Origin: Lolium rigidum
Taxonomy: Eukaryota > Streptophyta > Magnoliopsida > Poales > Poaceae
Direction of reading: 5' to 3'
Assembly (NCBI RefSeq): GCF_022539505.1
Contig: NC_061514.1
Location: 252,576,124 to 252,640,123, forward strand
DNA: 64,000 bases
A program made the translations under genes and the position numbers. The notes under the pieces were generated by a model. The model saw only the letters and a program-made list of their open reading frames with translations. It did not search any database and had not been told where the DNA came from. Below are positions 36,410-50,748 of the stretch, one piece after another (within the stretch, counting starts at the first letter, position 1; every line of letters begins with the position of its first letter).

Positions 36410-37241
36410 ATGCAATCAAAGAAAAATGATGCTGCACTGACTCATCCTATCGACAAAAAATGCAAACTTCAGATTTATGGATGTTTGTTTTCTTTAGATT
36501 CTCTCTAGTCATTAGCATGTTTTGTGATAGAAGCCAAGAAAAAATAGAATTTTTGGCGGTACATGGATCGTGTTATCTGCATACTCACAAGCTGATCCAC
36601 TTTGGGCGTGATCCTACAAGCTAACACCTTCCTCCCTCCCTAATCTTGTCCATGATGACCGAAGGCAAAGAGGAGCTTTGTCACTGGGTAACATTCTACT
36701 CTCTCAAATCAATATTAGCGTCGCCCTCTCGCAATGAGAGCAAGCACGAACGTTGCCGTGCAATCGTAGTTGAAGGGATGATATGCCTAGGATCTTCTTC
36801 TCAAATTCTCTTCTTAACCACAGCTCATATTTCTTCAGAAACCTTTGTATCAAGCTGAGGTGTTTTAGTCCTTTAGAGCTCACAGCTTATTGTGTGATAA
36901 AGAAATGTGGAATACGAGTAATGCTAATATTTAGCTATACCGTCCGTTGCATAAGGGAATTGTTGACTCATTACATGTTGGCAATACTCCTAGATAAGTT
37001 GGTTCGTTGTTTTTGTAAATCATCCCTGGTACTGATACTAGCTCAATGACTAGCTCGTGAGGATAATATATGAGCTGCTGTCCCGTTGATCTGGGGTGGA
37101 GAGGCCGATCTGAGCGCGCACGCTGGAGCAGGAAGAAGAGGGATGGAGTAGGAGAAAGGAGCTGTAAGGTTGGGGACTGTCAGTCCTGAGCTCTGTCCAT
37201 GGCGTAAAGAAGGCGCACATACCAGCATGGAACTCAACATT
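36410..37241. other. Intergenic, downstream of THI1
   Basis: No gene, RNA or element recognised. Only short shadow frames are present on both strands. Confidence 0.5.
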
Positions 37242-37247
37242 TTTATT
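37242..37247 (-). promoter_or_regulatory. Candidate THI1 poly(A) signal AATAAA
   Basis: AATAAA on the minus strand, about 240 bp after the THI1 stop codon. Plausible position, no further support. Confidence 0.4.
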
Positions 37248-37484
37248 CCTCCCCTTGTTCCACAAGGATCCATGGAGTTTGCCGTCGCGAAGCAGAGCAC
37301 ACGGCGGCAGCGCTACGGACAAGACGCTAACATCACGAAACTAAACAACAAACAGAGGAATTAAACACGAGTCGACAAATCACAGAGGAAGTCCTCGTCT
37401 CCTCGTCCCAAAGGCTGGCTCCTCTGTTTCACCAAGCCATCTTATTGATTGCTGACCCAAACACCTGACCATGGTGTCTGTCGT

Positions 37485-39003
<1,519 letters not shown>

Positions 39004-39075
39004 TTCGCAAATAATTTTATTAGAGATAGCAAATATCAAAATGGAGCCATTGCTTTTCATGAAATTTCTAATGGC
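39004..39075. other. AT-rich flank of the tandem duplication
   Basis: Nothing recognised. Confidence 0.4.
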
Positions 39076-39331
39076 ATACCTCTAAAAAGGCTGGAGATAT
39101 GCCATTAAGGAGGCCATTAAAGTCTCCAGCTAGTAGTTGCTTGTAATATGTACACCACAGGCTAGTCATAGTACTAGTATCTTAGCTAGTATCATACACA
39201 TTGATACCTCTAAAAAGGCTAGAGATATGCCATTAAGGAGGCCATTAAAGTCTGCAGCTAATAGTTGCTTGTAATATGTACACCACAGGCTAGCCATAGT
39301 GCTAGTATCTTAGCTAGTATCATACATATTG
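39076..39331. repeat. Two-copy 128-bp tandem repeat (third partial copy at 39600-39656)
   Basis: 39076-39203 and 39204-39331 are in register with about six differences (around 95% identity by eye). A more diverged partial copy at about 39600-39656 (TTAAGGAGGTAGTTAAAG...TTGCTTGTAATATGTA) ends exactly where the candidate Helitron begins. It is probably MITE-derived. The intervening 39332-39599 is AT-rich with repeated ATGATACTAC motifs. Confidence 0.85.
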
Positions 39332-39668
39332 ATCCCACAAAAATGCTGATGTGCCAGCTAATTAAGGAGGAGAGAGGAAGTTAGAGTAACATAGGTAGAT
39401 ACCGTATCATAGTGCATATTACGAGAAAAGTTTATGCCAAATAAATCTTGTACATGAATTTGCATTGAGATTTAAAAAACAATAAATATAATATAGTTAT
39501 GATACTACTTCATGATACCACCCACTATAGAGTATCATACACAAATATTATATGCATGATACTACTACATGATACTGTGACCAACCTAATTGAGTCGGAG
39601 GTATTCCTTTAAGGAGGTAGTTAAAGTTTCCAGCTAGTAGTTGCTTGTAATATGTACTAGATGACCGG

Positions 39669-39684
39669 TTGCGCTATCGCGCAA
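39669..39684. repeat. Terminal hairpin of the candidate Helitron
   Basis: Perfect 6-bp stem TTGCGC/GCGCAA with loop TATC (plus strand). It lies eight bases from the CTAG at 39657-39660. Confidence 0.9.
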
Positions 39685-40963
39685 ATGGCAGAATTAAATT
39701 AGAATTTAACTCATAAGTATTAGTTTATTATAGTTTAAGAAAAACTCAACGACAGCAAACATTTATCAAGCAAAGTAATAGAACATATGTCGATTTTATA
39801 TACATACATTCAACCATTTCTCTTACTCCGTAAATAGTAGTGGAAGCAAAGGTATTCTGGTAAAGACTAATTTAAATATAATGCTATATTCTTATTTACA
39901 TGTAAATAGGCTCGATCTTTTTTACTTGCAAAGGAAGATGACCATTCCGCCCTGGCGCAAACACTAAAGCCATACATATTGAAATCATAAGCCTTGTCTT
40001 AGAAATAGTAACATGTGACACATATATACACGACTGCAACACCACAACAATATATTCACGGTATAAATGAAAGTATTTATAAGGAGTTTACATGTATCCG
40101 GAATCAGCACTATCAATTACCAATACGCCACTGCAATGCCACAACAATATATTCCTATTAATAAACATGATGCTGCTCGCAATATCACCTCAAGCAGTGG
40201 ATCACTCAAGCAGCTCTGCTTCAGCTTCAAGCTCAAGTCCTTTACGATGTCGTCGTAGTCCTCCCAGTGATAGAATATAGGTGGATGTAGTGAGTAACCA
40301 GAGATGATGAAAAGAAAAGGCACAAAATAAATAGGGTTCAAAACGTTAACCTAGGTGCCCAGAAAGCCTCTTTGGTCTTACATTGGAAATTATGGCTCTC
40401 TTTCAGAAGACTTGCTAAGATATTACTATTGCACAAACAACTTTTAAAGGCATATATTACCTGATGGGTCAAGGGGGTATTACACTGGTACCTTAGCTAA
40501 CCGTACCAAATAAATGGATGTGCAGTAAACAAGAAAAATGCTAGAGACAATAGAAAAGTGATGCACCTCATATTTTTCATCGCGCTATAGCCTTGTAGGT
40601 TTGTCTCAACTTCAAGATGAGTAACTCAGTTAACCCTGAGAACCAAAACATTGGTAGCTGAATTTTTTGGGTGGTATTGCCAACTATTCTTTTTGGTTTT
40701 CCTGGTAGAAATAGGATCAGTCAGTAAATAGGTAAGACTGCTTTGGAGTGGAAATATGGTTTAGAAGGCAGTGACATGGTCATGTGACAGGTAAACAGAT
40801 GATTTATTGGCAACAGATGAAAAATACAACCAACTGTCCAAAATAAATATACTGTAAGCTTCTAGAAAGTACTGGGAACCACAATAGCACCAAGGCAGCA
40901 GCAAGCTGGTAACCCCAAGCAACGAAAAAACCTAAGAAGTTTGTGCTTTCTATCAACCACCGT

Positions 40964-41081
40964 GGCAATTGTTTTTCCTGAGCACTAAATCACCATATGG
41001 GAGCCATCATCATAGCATTTTTAAATTTAACTGTGATATTATACGGCAATTGTTTTTCCTGAATACGAAATCACCATATGG
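40964..41081. repeat. 37-bp direct repeat
   Basis: 40964-41000 and 41045-41081 share GGCAATTGTTTTTCCTGA and AAATCACCATATGG with few differences. Confidence 0.85.
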
Positions 41082-42577
41082 TTCCTAATAATGCCCTGAT
41101 CGCTCTTTAAAATATTTCCCCTTACAAACCAAAGTCCCATAAAAAGAAGCATAAAGTGACTATAACGATCATAAAAATAGGGCATATCATATCTCGCATC
41201 TACACTTTACCTGGAAAATAACCACTATCCGCTGAATATGGCTACTACTACCTGCTGCTACCTTAGGCTCAGCGGGTTCAACATTTTCACCCTAGCATTA
41301 GCACATTCAAGTGCAACCAAGTATTTTCACCCTAGGTTGGTCAGTCAATCATTTCTAGAATATGGTAAACTCGACAAAATGCATGTTTTTATATGGTCTA
41401 AATGAGAATTGAGCATATACTAACATCACTTTTTTAATTCTACTACACTGTAACATTAGAACACAAGAAGAATTGAGCAGATGGAACAATTAACAACGAT
41501 TGCAAATACTAACCTGTTAACGACAAATAACAAGAGCTAGAATAAGTGAAATAAACCGTGACCAGAGAGAGTTTGGTTCGAGATTTTTAGCCCCTTAACT
41601 GATACCACCGGAACCATAAATTATTAGAAATATTTGCTCGTTAAAATTTAAGGTTGTATGAAATTCTAGCAGATTAAATGCTCGTTAAATGCAGTGAATA
41701 ATCACCATTAGCGCAATGGACAAGAACTCATGATGAAGTAGGCGATTGGCTAGCTAAAAGAATTATAGAAAAAAATGATCAATCACTAACCTAGCAAGCA
41801 TATATCCAAGCAAAGAAGGAAAGGAACCTGATGGTATTGGCATCTTGCCTCTGAGGCCAGTGTGCACAAGTTGGCGCAATCAATACAATGCATAAACTCT
41901 GGTTTATGCTACTGAATGCAATATATCATGGTAGCTATATAATTTTCCTAACTTCAGTCAGAAAAACAAGTTAAACGAGATGTGGACGAACATCCTAGAC
42001 TCGGATGCAAAAAGGAAAAGGAAAATTAGGCAAACCAATTAACAAGAACAAGGCATGGAGGGCAACAAACACCATAAGCCAGCGCGAAAGAGAGGAGAGA
42101 GGAACGGCGAACCAACCTCAACTGTACGCATGCACGACAGGAAACTCCGCGGGCAGAGAAGAACGATGAACCAACGGTGGTCAGGCCTGGGGCGGCTCAT
42201 CAGGGTCACAATTTCTGTAGTTTGACCAATTCCTTTGATCATTCTAAATTTCCAAAGATGCGCTGGGGCCAGATGCAGCCGGTGCTGCTCGCCATGGAGG
42301 AACAAAGATAATCGCTTCTCATAACCTAAAAAGGCACCAACTTGCAACATATATGGTTGGTAGCTCATAGAAGAATAAACACCAAAAATTACATATCACC
42401 CTTAGTTCATAGTCATTGCATGACCCCCTTTGCAGCCTTAATTTATATCGGATTAATGAGTAATTTAGAACACTTGAATAAATAAACCATATTTTTTCAA
42501 ATCACCGTGCATTCATATAATCTGTTTCTTTAATTAAATAAAGAAAATCACCAATTTCTTCAACATCCTTTGTAGCA

Positions 42578-42912
42578 TACTGACATCAAAGTCCACCCCC
42601 TCTGTAGCAGCCTGCCGAAGAGAAATTCATAAGAGAATTAGGGAGGCTAACACCAAATGGCACATAAAAATCCACTACTCTGAAATTTTATTTATTATTA
42701 TAGTTAGCCAACATGGAAAATGTTAGCCAATATGGAAAATGGAAACACAACGGAATAACTAATTCGAACACGGAAAAGAGATAATTTAATCATTAGAGGC
42801 AAATACTGAAAACATGTTGATCTTGTAGGATTCTATTTCTCTGCTGAAAATATTTATGGAGTACAATAAGTATAGTGTGTCATACTGACATCAGAATCCA
42901 CCCCCTCTGTAA
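42578..42912. repeat. ~31-bp direct repeat 303 bp apart
   Basis: CATACTGACATCA then TCCACCCCCTCTGTA occurs at 42578-42607 and 42881-42912. Confidence 0.85.
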
Positions 42913-43494
42913 TGTCACACCATTTACATGTCAAGTTAGTTGTAAAATTTTATTTAACAACAATCTTAAACCCTTGAGCAACAAGAAAAGGTATGTCTGA
43001 CTAAAAAGCATAAGGATCTTAGTGCAGTTTTTCTGAAAAGAGAATGTAATAAAATACATTAATGCCTCTGTATGCAATCCGACCGCAAAATGGTACGAAA
43101 AATTAGAGGCAGTAAATATGAATCAACTCCTACTTAATATTTTACTTGCTTTCTCTTGTAAAGTAGACCATGAAACTAATATTCTACCCACCTACACATT
43201 AAGCAACTCTCACCTAATATTATGATTGCTACCCATTTGCTTCAGACCCACTCTACGAACTGCTCCTTCCAAAGTAAATAGTCAAGCTGGATGCAAGAAG
43301 GAACACACAATATACAGTTTGCCTACAATTCATGATAACATGAAAGCACTGCAACTGAAGATTAAACAAGCTGCTGATATTTTATAGAATACAGAACCCA
43401 ACGATTGCCAACACCTTGTGGCCCACTAAAATCATCACCATATATATGCAGATATTGAACTGAAGAAAATTTAGTGGATGGAGCAGAGTAACAG

Positions 43495-43735
43495 CTGAAG
43501 TGGTGAACCATTGCTGACCTTGCTCGGGTTGTAGAGGTCACGGAGCCTCAACATCATCTGTGCGCACAGCCTAGATACGTCTGATGTGTGGACCTCCGCC
43601 GCCCCATAGCCGCATCATGCAACCCCTCACGAACAGCGGGAATCCCCATGACTTTTTGCTTGTCAATGCGCCATCTCATCAAGCTCGTCGATGCACCGTC
43701 GCAATCGCCATCGCTGATCTTGAGGATCTATTATG
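43495..43735 (-). other. Exon-like GC-richer island in the Helitron candidate
   Basis: Minus-strand frames include VSRLCAQMMLRLRDLYNPSK at about 43570-43510 and, further upstream, broken pieces. It looks like a fragment of a spliced gene, but I cannot name it. Confidence 0.3.
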
Positions 43736-44373
43736 ACAGCAAAACCAGCATGTATATTAACATTGGATAATTACTGAAGAAGGGATATCCGCTACTTTTT
43801 AGAAGAATAAAAGTGCAACAGAACAATTTGATACAAAGGTATAGTCAAGCATACCCCAAACCCCACCTTCTTGTGTGCCTATCTTGGCGTAATTGTCCAT
43901 TTCATTGCGGACCCCTTGACAAAATTACGGTGAAGAGAGCTATATCTTACTTAATTTGTAGATGGTGCCTGAATAACCTCCAGCGCCAACTGAGCGTCAA
44001 AATGCTGCAGCTCACTACCCTGAAGTAGGCCAACCTCTGAACATTTTGAAGTCGGGTAATTAGGCCAACACATAAAACAAGAACCATTAAATGGGTTTAG
44101 AAACGTTGGTTAAAAAATGTGGGTAAAATTTACAATAAGGGTTAAATGGTAGTCTGAAATATATATTAAGACCTGCAGTTAACAGAAAGAGTCAAACCTT
44201 AATTTAGGTTATAGCTGGCAAGAAAATATCTAGGTGTGTGAGTGATAGGGAGGTAGTACCATGAACACCGACAAATATGCATATTATCACATATGCCAAA
44301 AGTGGCCAACTGTACAACAAAAGGAATTTGTTAGCTTGAGTAGATCATAAGCAACTGAAAGCAAGTATATATG

Positions 44374-44652
44374 CTATAAACAAGATCCGACAAGGATGAA
44401 TAAACAACTGAAATCAACTTTACCTTCAGGAAACTGTGAGTGTGTATCAGTCACCACAACACCATTATTCGCGGTCTGTGCATTATACAAATCGATATGC
44501 TCAACCTCACCGTTGCAAAAACTCAGCACAACCATTAGAATCCCGCACAAGTGATGAATTATTGGAAAGAAACACGCATATAGAGCAGAATCCATAGTAG
44601 AATTGATGAACTCAGCCTTCCTATTCTCAGCACACCGCAAAACCCAGAACAA
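44374..44652 (-). other. Unidentified 92-codon frame in the Helitron candidate
   Basis: MFWVLRCAENRKAEFINS..., then GEVEHIDLYNAQTANNGVV and a hydrophobic C-terminus. Upstream the frame continues open for about 30 codons to a stop. No known domain. Possibly a captured exon that reads into intron at its 3' side. Confidence 0.3.
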
Positions 44653-45280
44653 ATATGCAAGGTGGCGACGGTGAACCTTCTGAGTGGAACATGGAGTTTT
44701 CCTGATGGTGAAGATCCTTTGTGAGATCTGCTATACCAGAGGAGACTGGTCCACATCCAAAAAGAAATTGAGCAGCTTGACCTTCAGCACCAATAGGTGG
44801 AAATTAATCTTCTCAAATTCATAAATAAGGAATAGTAAGGACACACAAACTGAGATATATTATCAAAATAACGGCTGCAATTTTCGCTGAGTAAAGTACA
44901 AAAACATATCTACATGATGATTTCTTTAGAAATGCAACATTGTATTCCTCTTTCCAATACTTGTATAAATAAACTTTAAACATCAGTACACAAGCACTAT
45001 ATATAAATTTGCAGTATATAAATTTGCAGCACTCATGAATCCGTGTGCTAGAAATTTGCTACATCTGCAGAATCATGCCCAATAAAACTGGCTATGTGTC
45101 ACTAAACATGCAGAGAGAGATGCACGGCAAACAGTTTTGATTTCATGGGAAATTCAATCAAACTAATTCAATTGTTCACAAGAAACAGAAAATCTCTAGG
45201 GAACCAGACAACAAGTACTTATTTATCCAAGGGGGTACGACATGCAAAACACTTACATGGACAACAAATAATACATGGAG

Positions 45281-45532
45281 CTAAAATTTATACAGTCCCC
45301 ATAGCCGCCACCTGCCTCCGCCCTGCTTCCTGCTTCGAGGCTCATCTGCACCGCGGAAACGGCTCATGGACGGCGGCGAGCACAGGACGCGGCGACGTTG
45401 AGGGAGGGGATCTCTCCTGGGCCGGTGAGGTGGGAGGTGCCGGCGAGCTGGCCTGGCCAGTGAAGAGGGAGGAGTCAACAAGGTCACCTGGCCGATGGGG
45501 AGGAAGAAGCTGGCGCCGTCCGACATCTCCAT
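45281..45532 (-). other. GC-rich first-exon-like island, possible captured gene fragment
   Basis: The minus-strand ATG at 45532 opens MEMSDGASFFLPIGQVTLL and then Arg/Pro-rich sequence to a stop at 45281. CCAG|GTGACC near 45485 could be a splice donor, which would give a 16-codon exon. All surroundings are AT-rich. A captured 5' exon is a reasonable reading; function unknown. Confidence 0.35.
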
Positions 45533-47390
45533 AGCGAGCAGAGGGAAGCATTAGCAGCCTAAATACCTTTGACATCAAGTAAATTCATTAGGTTCTCCGA
45601 GACCAAGGCACCAAACAAAATATACATTGGTGTTCCCTTCCGTGCTCAAATAATTGTGCCCTTCACAGCAAATCGAAATCTTTGGTAATCAAATCATTAC
45701 CCAAGTGCCCTATTTCAAACCATGTCACCTGGCACCCAAGTAGCAGCCATATTCAGCCGAGGAACACTCTCAGTAGTCTCATGTTTGAGGCAACACAAAT
45801 AAGCCTACAAAGTAAGAAACAAAATACAGTAATAAATATCGAGAAGAGAGGAATACCAGTAGCAGCAGCGCCGTCAAGAGATCGAGAGCTTAAAGGAGAA
45901 CACAACTTAGTTGATGTGGGAACCAACCCAGAACCGCAACAATCGACCCAAAAAAAATTGTCCCTTCCTTTTTGCTCCCTTCCACACTGGACTCCGTCTG
46001 GTCCTTCTGCCGAGGCCGCACCGCCTCCCACACCAGGGCCACCCTCACATACAAGTTCTGCAGGTAGAAAACTTCGACTCAGTACTCACATTGCATAAAA
46101 CATTTAAACAGTAAATGATACAAATCTTCAACAAACCATGCAAGCTAAAAGCAAATAATCTAGTACCTCGACCATTTCCTTCTAATAATTGTCACAAATA
46201 CATGACTGTGCTTATAATTCAGGTCTCAAATGACCTAATAACCCTCAGATTTTCCGACAGGGGTGCCGCCTGCTATCAAAACATGCTTGACTGTGTCATC
46301 AAAGAAAAGAGTAAGCTCCAGCAAGAACAGAATGGTATGTACTGTTGTGATTTTCTTAGGATCATCATATCCTTTACACTGTAGTAATTTCATGGAGAAC
46401 ATATAAGAGGTTTTACCTTGGCGAGTCAAAAGAAGTTGATGGGTAGCAATTTGGATGAGGCCTCCGGGTGACAGGTGAGAGCTCTTTAAGCGAGGTAGGG
46501 AATTTGCTCTTGCTCACCAGTCACCACTTGCAACTTCGGCAGGCGCGTCAAGCATAACCTGCATCCAGAAAAGGTCACAAATCAAATTTCACCTAGCTGT
46601 ATAAAAAGACCCTCAATCATTTTAGCAACTAAAACCAGACAGTGCAAGCCCATGTCTAAGCAAAATAAAATGAAAAGATCAACCTGTAGAAAGTCATGCA
46701 TAGTTATTATCTTATATATCTCTAACGGTGGATCTGGACGGTAAAAAAACATTTAGGCGATAGGACTACCCATTAGGAAATTATATATAGCAAAAATATG
46801 ATATACATTCTCTGAAGTAAAAAAAGAATACGCTTAAGGAAAAGCCAATATTTTCTGAGGTAATCATAGCTATCAATGAAACCAGGGATATTGTAAAAAG
46901 GAATGTCCATTCCTTATTTTTTTTTCTAAATATCAGTCGCATTTTTAAGCCTTGAGGTCATCATGTAACCAAACATCCCCATCTCTGAGTAACTCCATAT
47001 ATAATCTACAGAAAAACACTATTGTGAATCCTCTGTTACATTAAATTATTATTAATCTACCAAGGGTGAAAAAGGCAAATATAATCCATCATATTCACAG
47101 TAATTTGTGATCTTTCTAGTCCTTTTTTTGTACACCGGGCTCCTCTGTATACAAATTTGTCAACTATGTAATGACCGGCCTCATATTCTCTTATACCTAA
47201 GATAAGCGAGCTTGAGGAGAAATCAAAACAGGCCACTGCCGAAATCCCCACAAACTAAAAATTGCAATATGCTATCTGTACAAAATACGACGTTCTGATC
47301 AGGCAGGTAGTACATGGGAAGCTCCCCGCCGTGAGAGGAAGAGATGGCTATGATTTTCTATGTGCCCATGCGTGGCTGAGCAGATCCACC

Positions 47391-48036
47391 ATCATGGCCA
47401 TGCGAAAAATAAATCAAAGTAATATTTGACGAGCGAGGAGATGCTGATGTGCTCCGGCGAGCGGCACCATGGCCGGCGCGCTCGTCGCTTCTCCTCCACC
47501 ACCGTTCCAGCACCGCCCCTCGCTGCTCCTCTATCTCCGGCTGGCCCATCTCCGGCCGCGCCCGTCGCCTCCGGTCGTCGCCGGAGCGGATCAGCCCCGC
47601 ACCGGCCCGTCTTCGGCCGCGCCCGGCGCCTCCAGTCGCCACCGCTGCAGATCCGCCCCGCGCGAGCCAGTCGCCTCCGGTCGTCGGCGGAGCGGATCCA
47701 CCCCGCGTCGGCCCGTCTCCGACCGCGCCCGGCGCCTCCAGCCGCCGCCGCCGTGGATCCGCCCCACACGATCCCGTCTCCGGCCGCTCCCGCCTCGCCT
47801 CCACCCGCCGCCACCGACGCGACCACCCGAATCGGCCGCCCAAGCCATGGTGACCCCCTGCAGGCACCTCCATCGCTCGGGCTGGCCGCTCCTTCTCTGG
47901 CCGGTTCTTCCAGACGCGCCGCCGTGCGAGAAGGAGGAAGGCGGCGGATTGGATGAGAGGAAGAGGAGCACGGATTGGGGGACAGGAGGAGGACTGCGAA
48001 CCAATCGTGTGGTGGTCTAGGGTTTTCACCATTCAC
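47391..48036 (-). other. GC-rich island open in several frames
   Basis: About 600 bp at very high GC. It is open on both strands in several frames (for example 214 and 224 codons on the minus strand), with degenerate internal repeats built on CGCCTCCGGTCG and GCGGATCC. The minus-strand start lies in the AAAACCCTAGACCACC context common to grass 5' leaders. It is better explained as a captured gene 5' end than as a protein gene. Confidence 0.4.
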
Positions 48037-48279
48037 GCAACCACACCTGAAGAGAGCGACGCGGACGAGCGTCCGCTGCTGCCTCTAGCAGCCGGCCCCG
48101 CACAAAATTGGGCCCAGGCGTCATTGACAACCAACAAGCAGCAACGGGTGGAAAAAGAAACCACTGCATCCAACGGCTGTGGTGGAAAGTGGGAGGAGAA
48201 AGTTACTGTACATCGGCAAACGTGTGAACCAGATTGTTTTGCCCCTCTCAGACCCCTTGCATGGCCGGGTAGTATTAGA

Positions 48280-49589
48280 ACATTTATAGGAGAAATGTCA
48301 CCCTATTGAGATTCACTGATTTTTTCTTGACTAATTTTTGTGTCACTGACACGTGGAACCCACATCTAATGGGGTCTACCTGTCAGTAACGCAAAGTCAG
48401 GTGACTTTGAGTCCCACAAAGTCACCTAATCCTTGCCTTGCACAACCACACCGTGGCACGATTGTCCACTCTTTAATTCACCATTGTTTCTTTTGAGCCA
48501 GTGAATGTAGATCGAATGGTGCATGGATCCTCTTGTTTTCACCCATCTTCCTCCACCGAGTCATTAGTTGCTCGTAAAAGTGTAAGTCTAAGCGGTGACC
48601 TTGCAAACAAAGAGAGTAGGGATGGGGAGAGGATGCAATAACACTAGATTGTTTTTCTTAGATAATTGTAGTTGTTTCTTAGAGATATGTTGCCAGACAT
48701 CTTAAATTTGATATCTATACTCCGATTGCTACAACATGGAAATATTTTAATTACACTTCTCATTAGTTTCAATTTCATAATATATTTGTACAACATACTC
48801 ACATGAAAGTATTACGTATAATGGAAGTTGTGTTGCTATGTTTCCCATCTAACCAATGAAATACGGGCCTTCTTTGGATTCTAGAAATTTCATGTTTTTT
48901 GATAGGATTAAATTCTTAGAATTTTTTTTGTATGGATTGTTTTTGGATCAAACAAATGCTGCTAGCCAAAGTCCTATAGATTTGATTCCCGTGCCCCAAT
49001 TCAATAGGAAGTTGAACTTCCACTTCAACCTCTTTTTAAGACTCGGCCTCTTTTCCAGTGTTCAAAGCAGAAGAATATTTCCTATAATTTTCTAAAAGAA
49101 ATAAAGATTGAAAATCATAAAAAGGTCATTTGTTCTACTTGGCATGTAACTCCACTGGAATGTTTTCCTTAGATCGATCCTCTTGGAAAAAATTGCGTCC
49201 ATGAAATTCATGGCATGCACTCAATGCGATAGGAAGTTCATGGTTTTTCCCTGAAGGGAAACAAGAAACAAAACTGCTTCCATTATTACCGATTCTTATA
49301 TTATTTATGTTGTTTCATGTGTTTCATAATCATTTGTTTTGCACTAGCAAATCTATCAAATTACTATGTTTTGCTATTCATATGTTTCACAATCATGAGT
49401 TCCAGTTAGATCCTTACCTGGATCTTTATGTGATAAGATAGTTTATGTTGAAATAAAAATTATCCGGGACTAAAAACAAAAGCCTGAAGAAAGGTGGAGA
49501 TAATATAAAATATTTAATGTGAGATGTTCTCCGTACTGGACGACGCCAACATTACTCATCTTGACCACGAACGGAGAATAGCGGTGCAT
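48280..49589. other. Intergenic, unclassified
   Basis: No gene seen. It contains a CACGTG (G-box) near 48351, a perfect inverted repeat CAAAGTCA-GG-TGACTTTG near 48403-48420, and a stretch from about 48860 (TTTGGATTCTAGAAATTTCATG onward) with the style of short MITEs. No terminal repeats were confirmed. Confidence 0.4.
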
Positions 49590-50251
49590 CTATATATAAC
49601 ATATAAAAGGGAACAATTCTTATTATTACAAACTTTGTCATTTCTGCATAGCCATAGCGACCATATAACAACAAGCGCTCCCACCCTAATAAGCGTTCTA
49701 AACCTGTGATCAATACTATGAAGCCAATTACCAAAGATATTTGCTACACTAGTCAAGGGATACAGATCCGAAGCTAATTGGATGCATGACCTGGCAAAGC
49801 GGCACTAGAAGAACAAGTGTTTAATCCTCTCATTATGATGACATAATACACACTGAGTACTCCCAAGCGAATTTCGTTTCACAAGATTATATTTGGTTAG
49901 GATTACCCCTCGACGTAAATATCAGCCAATTTTTTGAATTTTTAGCGGTATTTTCATCTTCCAGATCTTCTTGTTCTTATCAACTGGTATATCAGGTTGG
50001 ATAATTGCATTGTATAACAAACTTACTGTAAAATTTCCATTGAATTGTAAGTTCCAACAAAATTCATCCGACCCCGTAGACAAATGAATGGATTCCAAAC
50101 GAAGAAGTAAGGCGTTCTCGCATGAAGCCTATGGCCGTATAAGTCTCGTCTAAACATCATTGACGGATGTGAGGACGCCATTACTAAAACAATGGTATCC
50201 CTTTTGCGAAGAACAATGTTATATAACACCGGATATTGTTCATAGAGAGGT

Positions 50252-50632
50252 CTATTCCCTAACAAGGAGTCCTCCTAGAACCTGATCCATCCTTAATGGG
50301 AAAAAGTACCATATTTGAAGAAAAACTTCTTCATTGCCATTAGACCGGCCCAGAAGTGCGAGTCCCCAGATTTCCAAATGATTTGGGATAACGCTTCTCG
50401 CCAATGTACTTTCTCTTAACGAGGGTCTTCCATACACCATCCTCAGTAAGAAAGTTGAAAATACACTTTCCAAGTAAGGCTGAGTTTTTGACTTTAAGGT
50501 CATGAACACCAAACCCCCCATATCCTTGGTACGGCATACAACATTCCACTTAACCAGTCGATATTTCTTTTTCTCTCTATCCCCTTGCCAAAAAATCTTG
50601 ATCGATAATAATCGAGCTTGTATAAAACACAT
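50252..50632 (-). pseudogene. LINE C-terminal region remnant
   Basis: IKIFWQGDREKKKYRLVKWNVVCR and DMGGLVF are typical of the plant LINE region after RT. The corresponding part of the first LINE is at 14288-14536. Confidence 0.75.
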
Positions 50633-50748
50633 TTCGGCAAAAGGAAGAACGATAGCATATACAGTTCCTCATAGGGATAACACTTTACCTTTCCAACTAC
50701 TAAGACACTTTTGAAGTCTCTCCTCCACTAGTTTCCACTCAACAATTG

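Larger units (their letters stand above)
39657..48279 (-). mobile_element. Candidate non-autonomous Helitron (about 8.6 kb)
   Basis: On the minus strand the left end reads hairpin TTGCGC-GATA-GCGCAA, eight bases, then CTAG followed by T. That matches the Helitron 3' terminus: a short GC hairpin about 10 nt before CTRR, inserted 5' of T. The right end reads TCTAATACTACCCGG on the minus strand, similar to the TC...CTA 5' end of plant Helitrons. However, the base before it is T rather than the expected A, and the flanks do not rejoin into a recognisable empty site. No Rep/helicase frame is present. The interior is AT-rich with isolated GC-rich exon-like islands (45.3-45.55 and 47.4-48.0 kb), as in gene-capturing Helitrons. 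A mosaic of unrelated fragments is the alternative. Confidence 0.45.

Noticed and set aside
37200..37484. Thiamin-pyrophosphate riboswitch near THI1
   Set aside because: I see no conserved riboswitch core in the 3' flank. Plant TPP switches are known in THIC.
47426..48020. Overlapping 130-224 codon frames as genes
   Set aside because: Open on both strands because of extreme GC. No homology or consistent start and stop structure.
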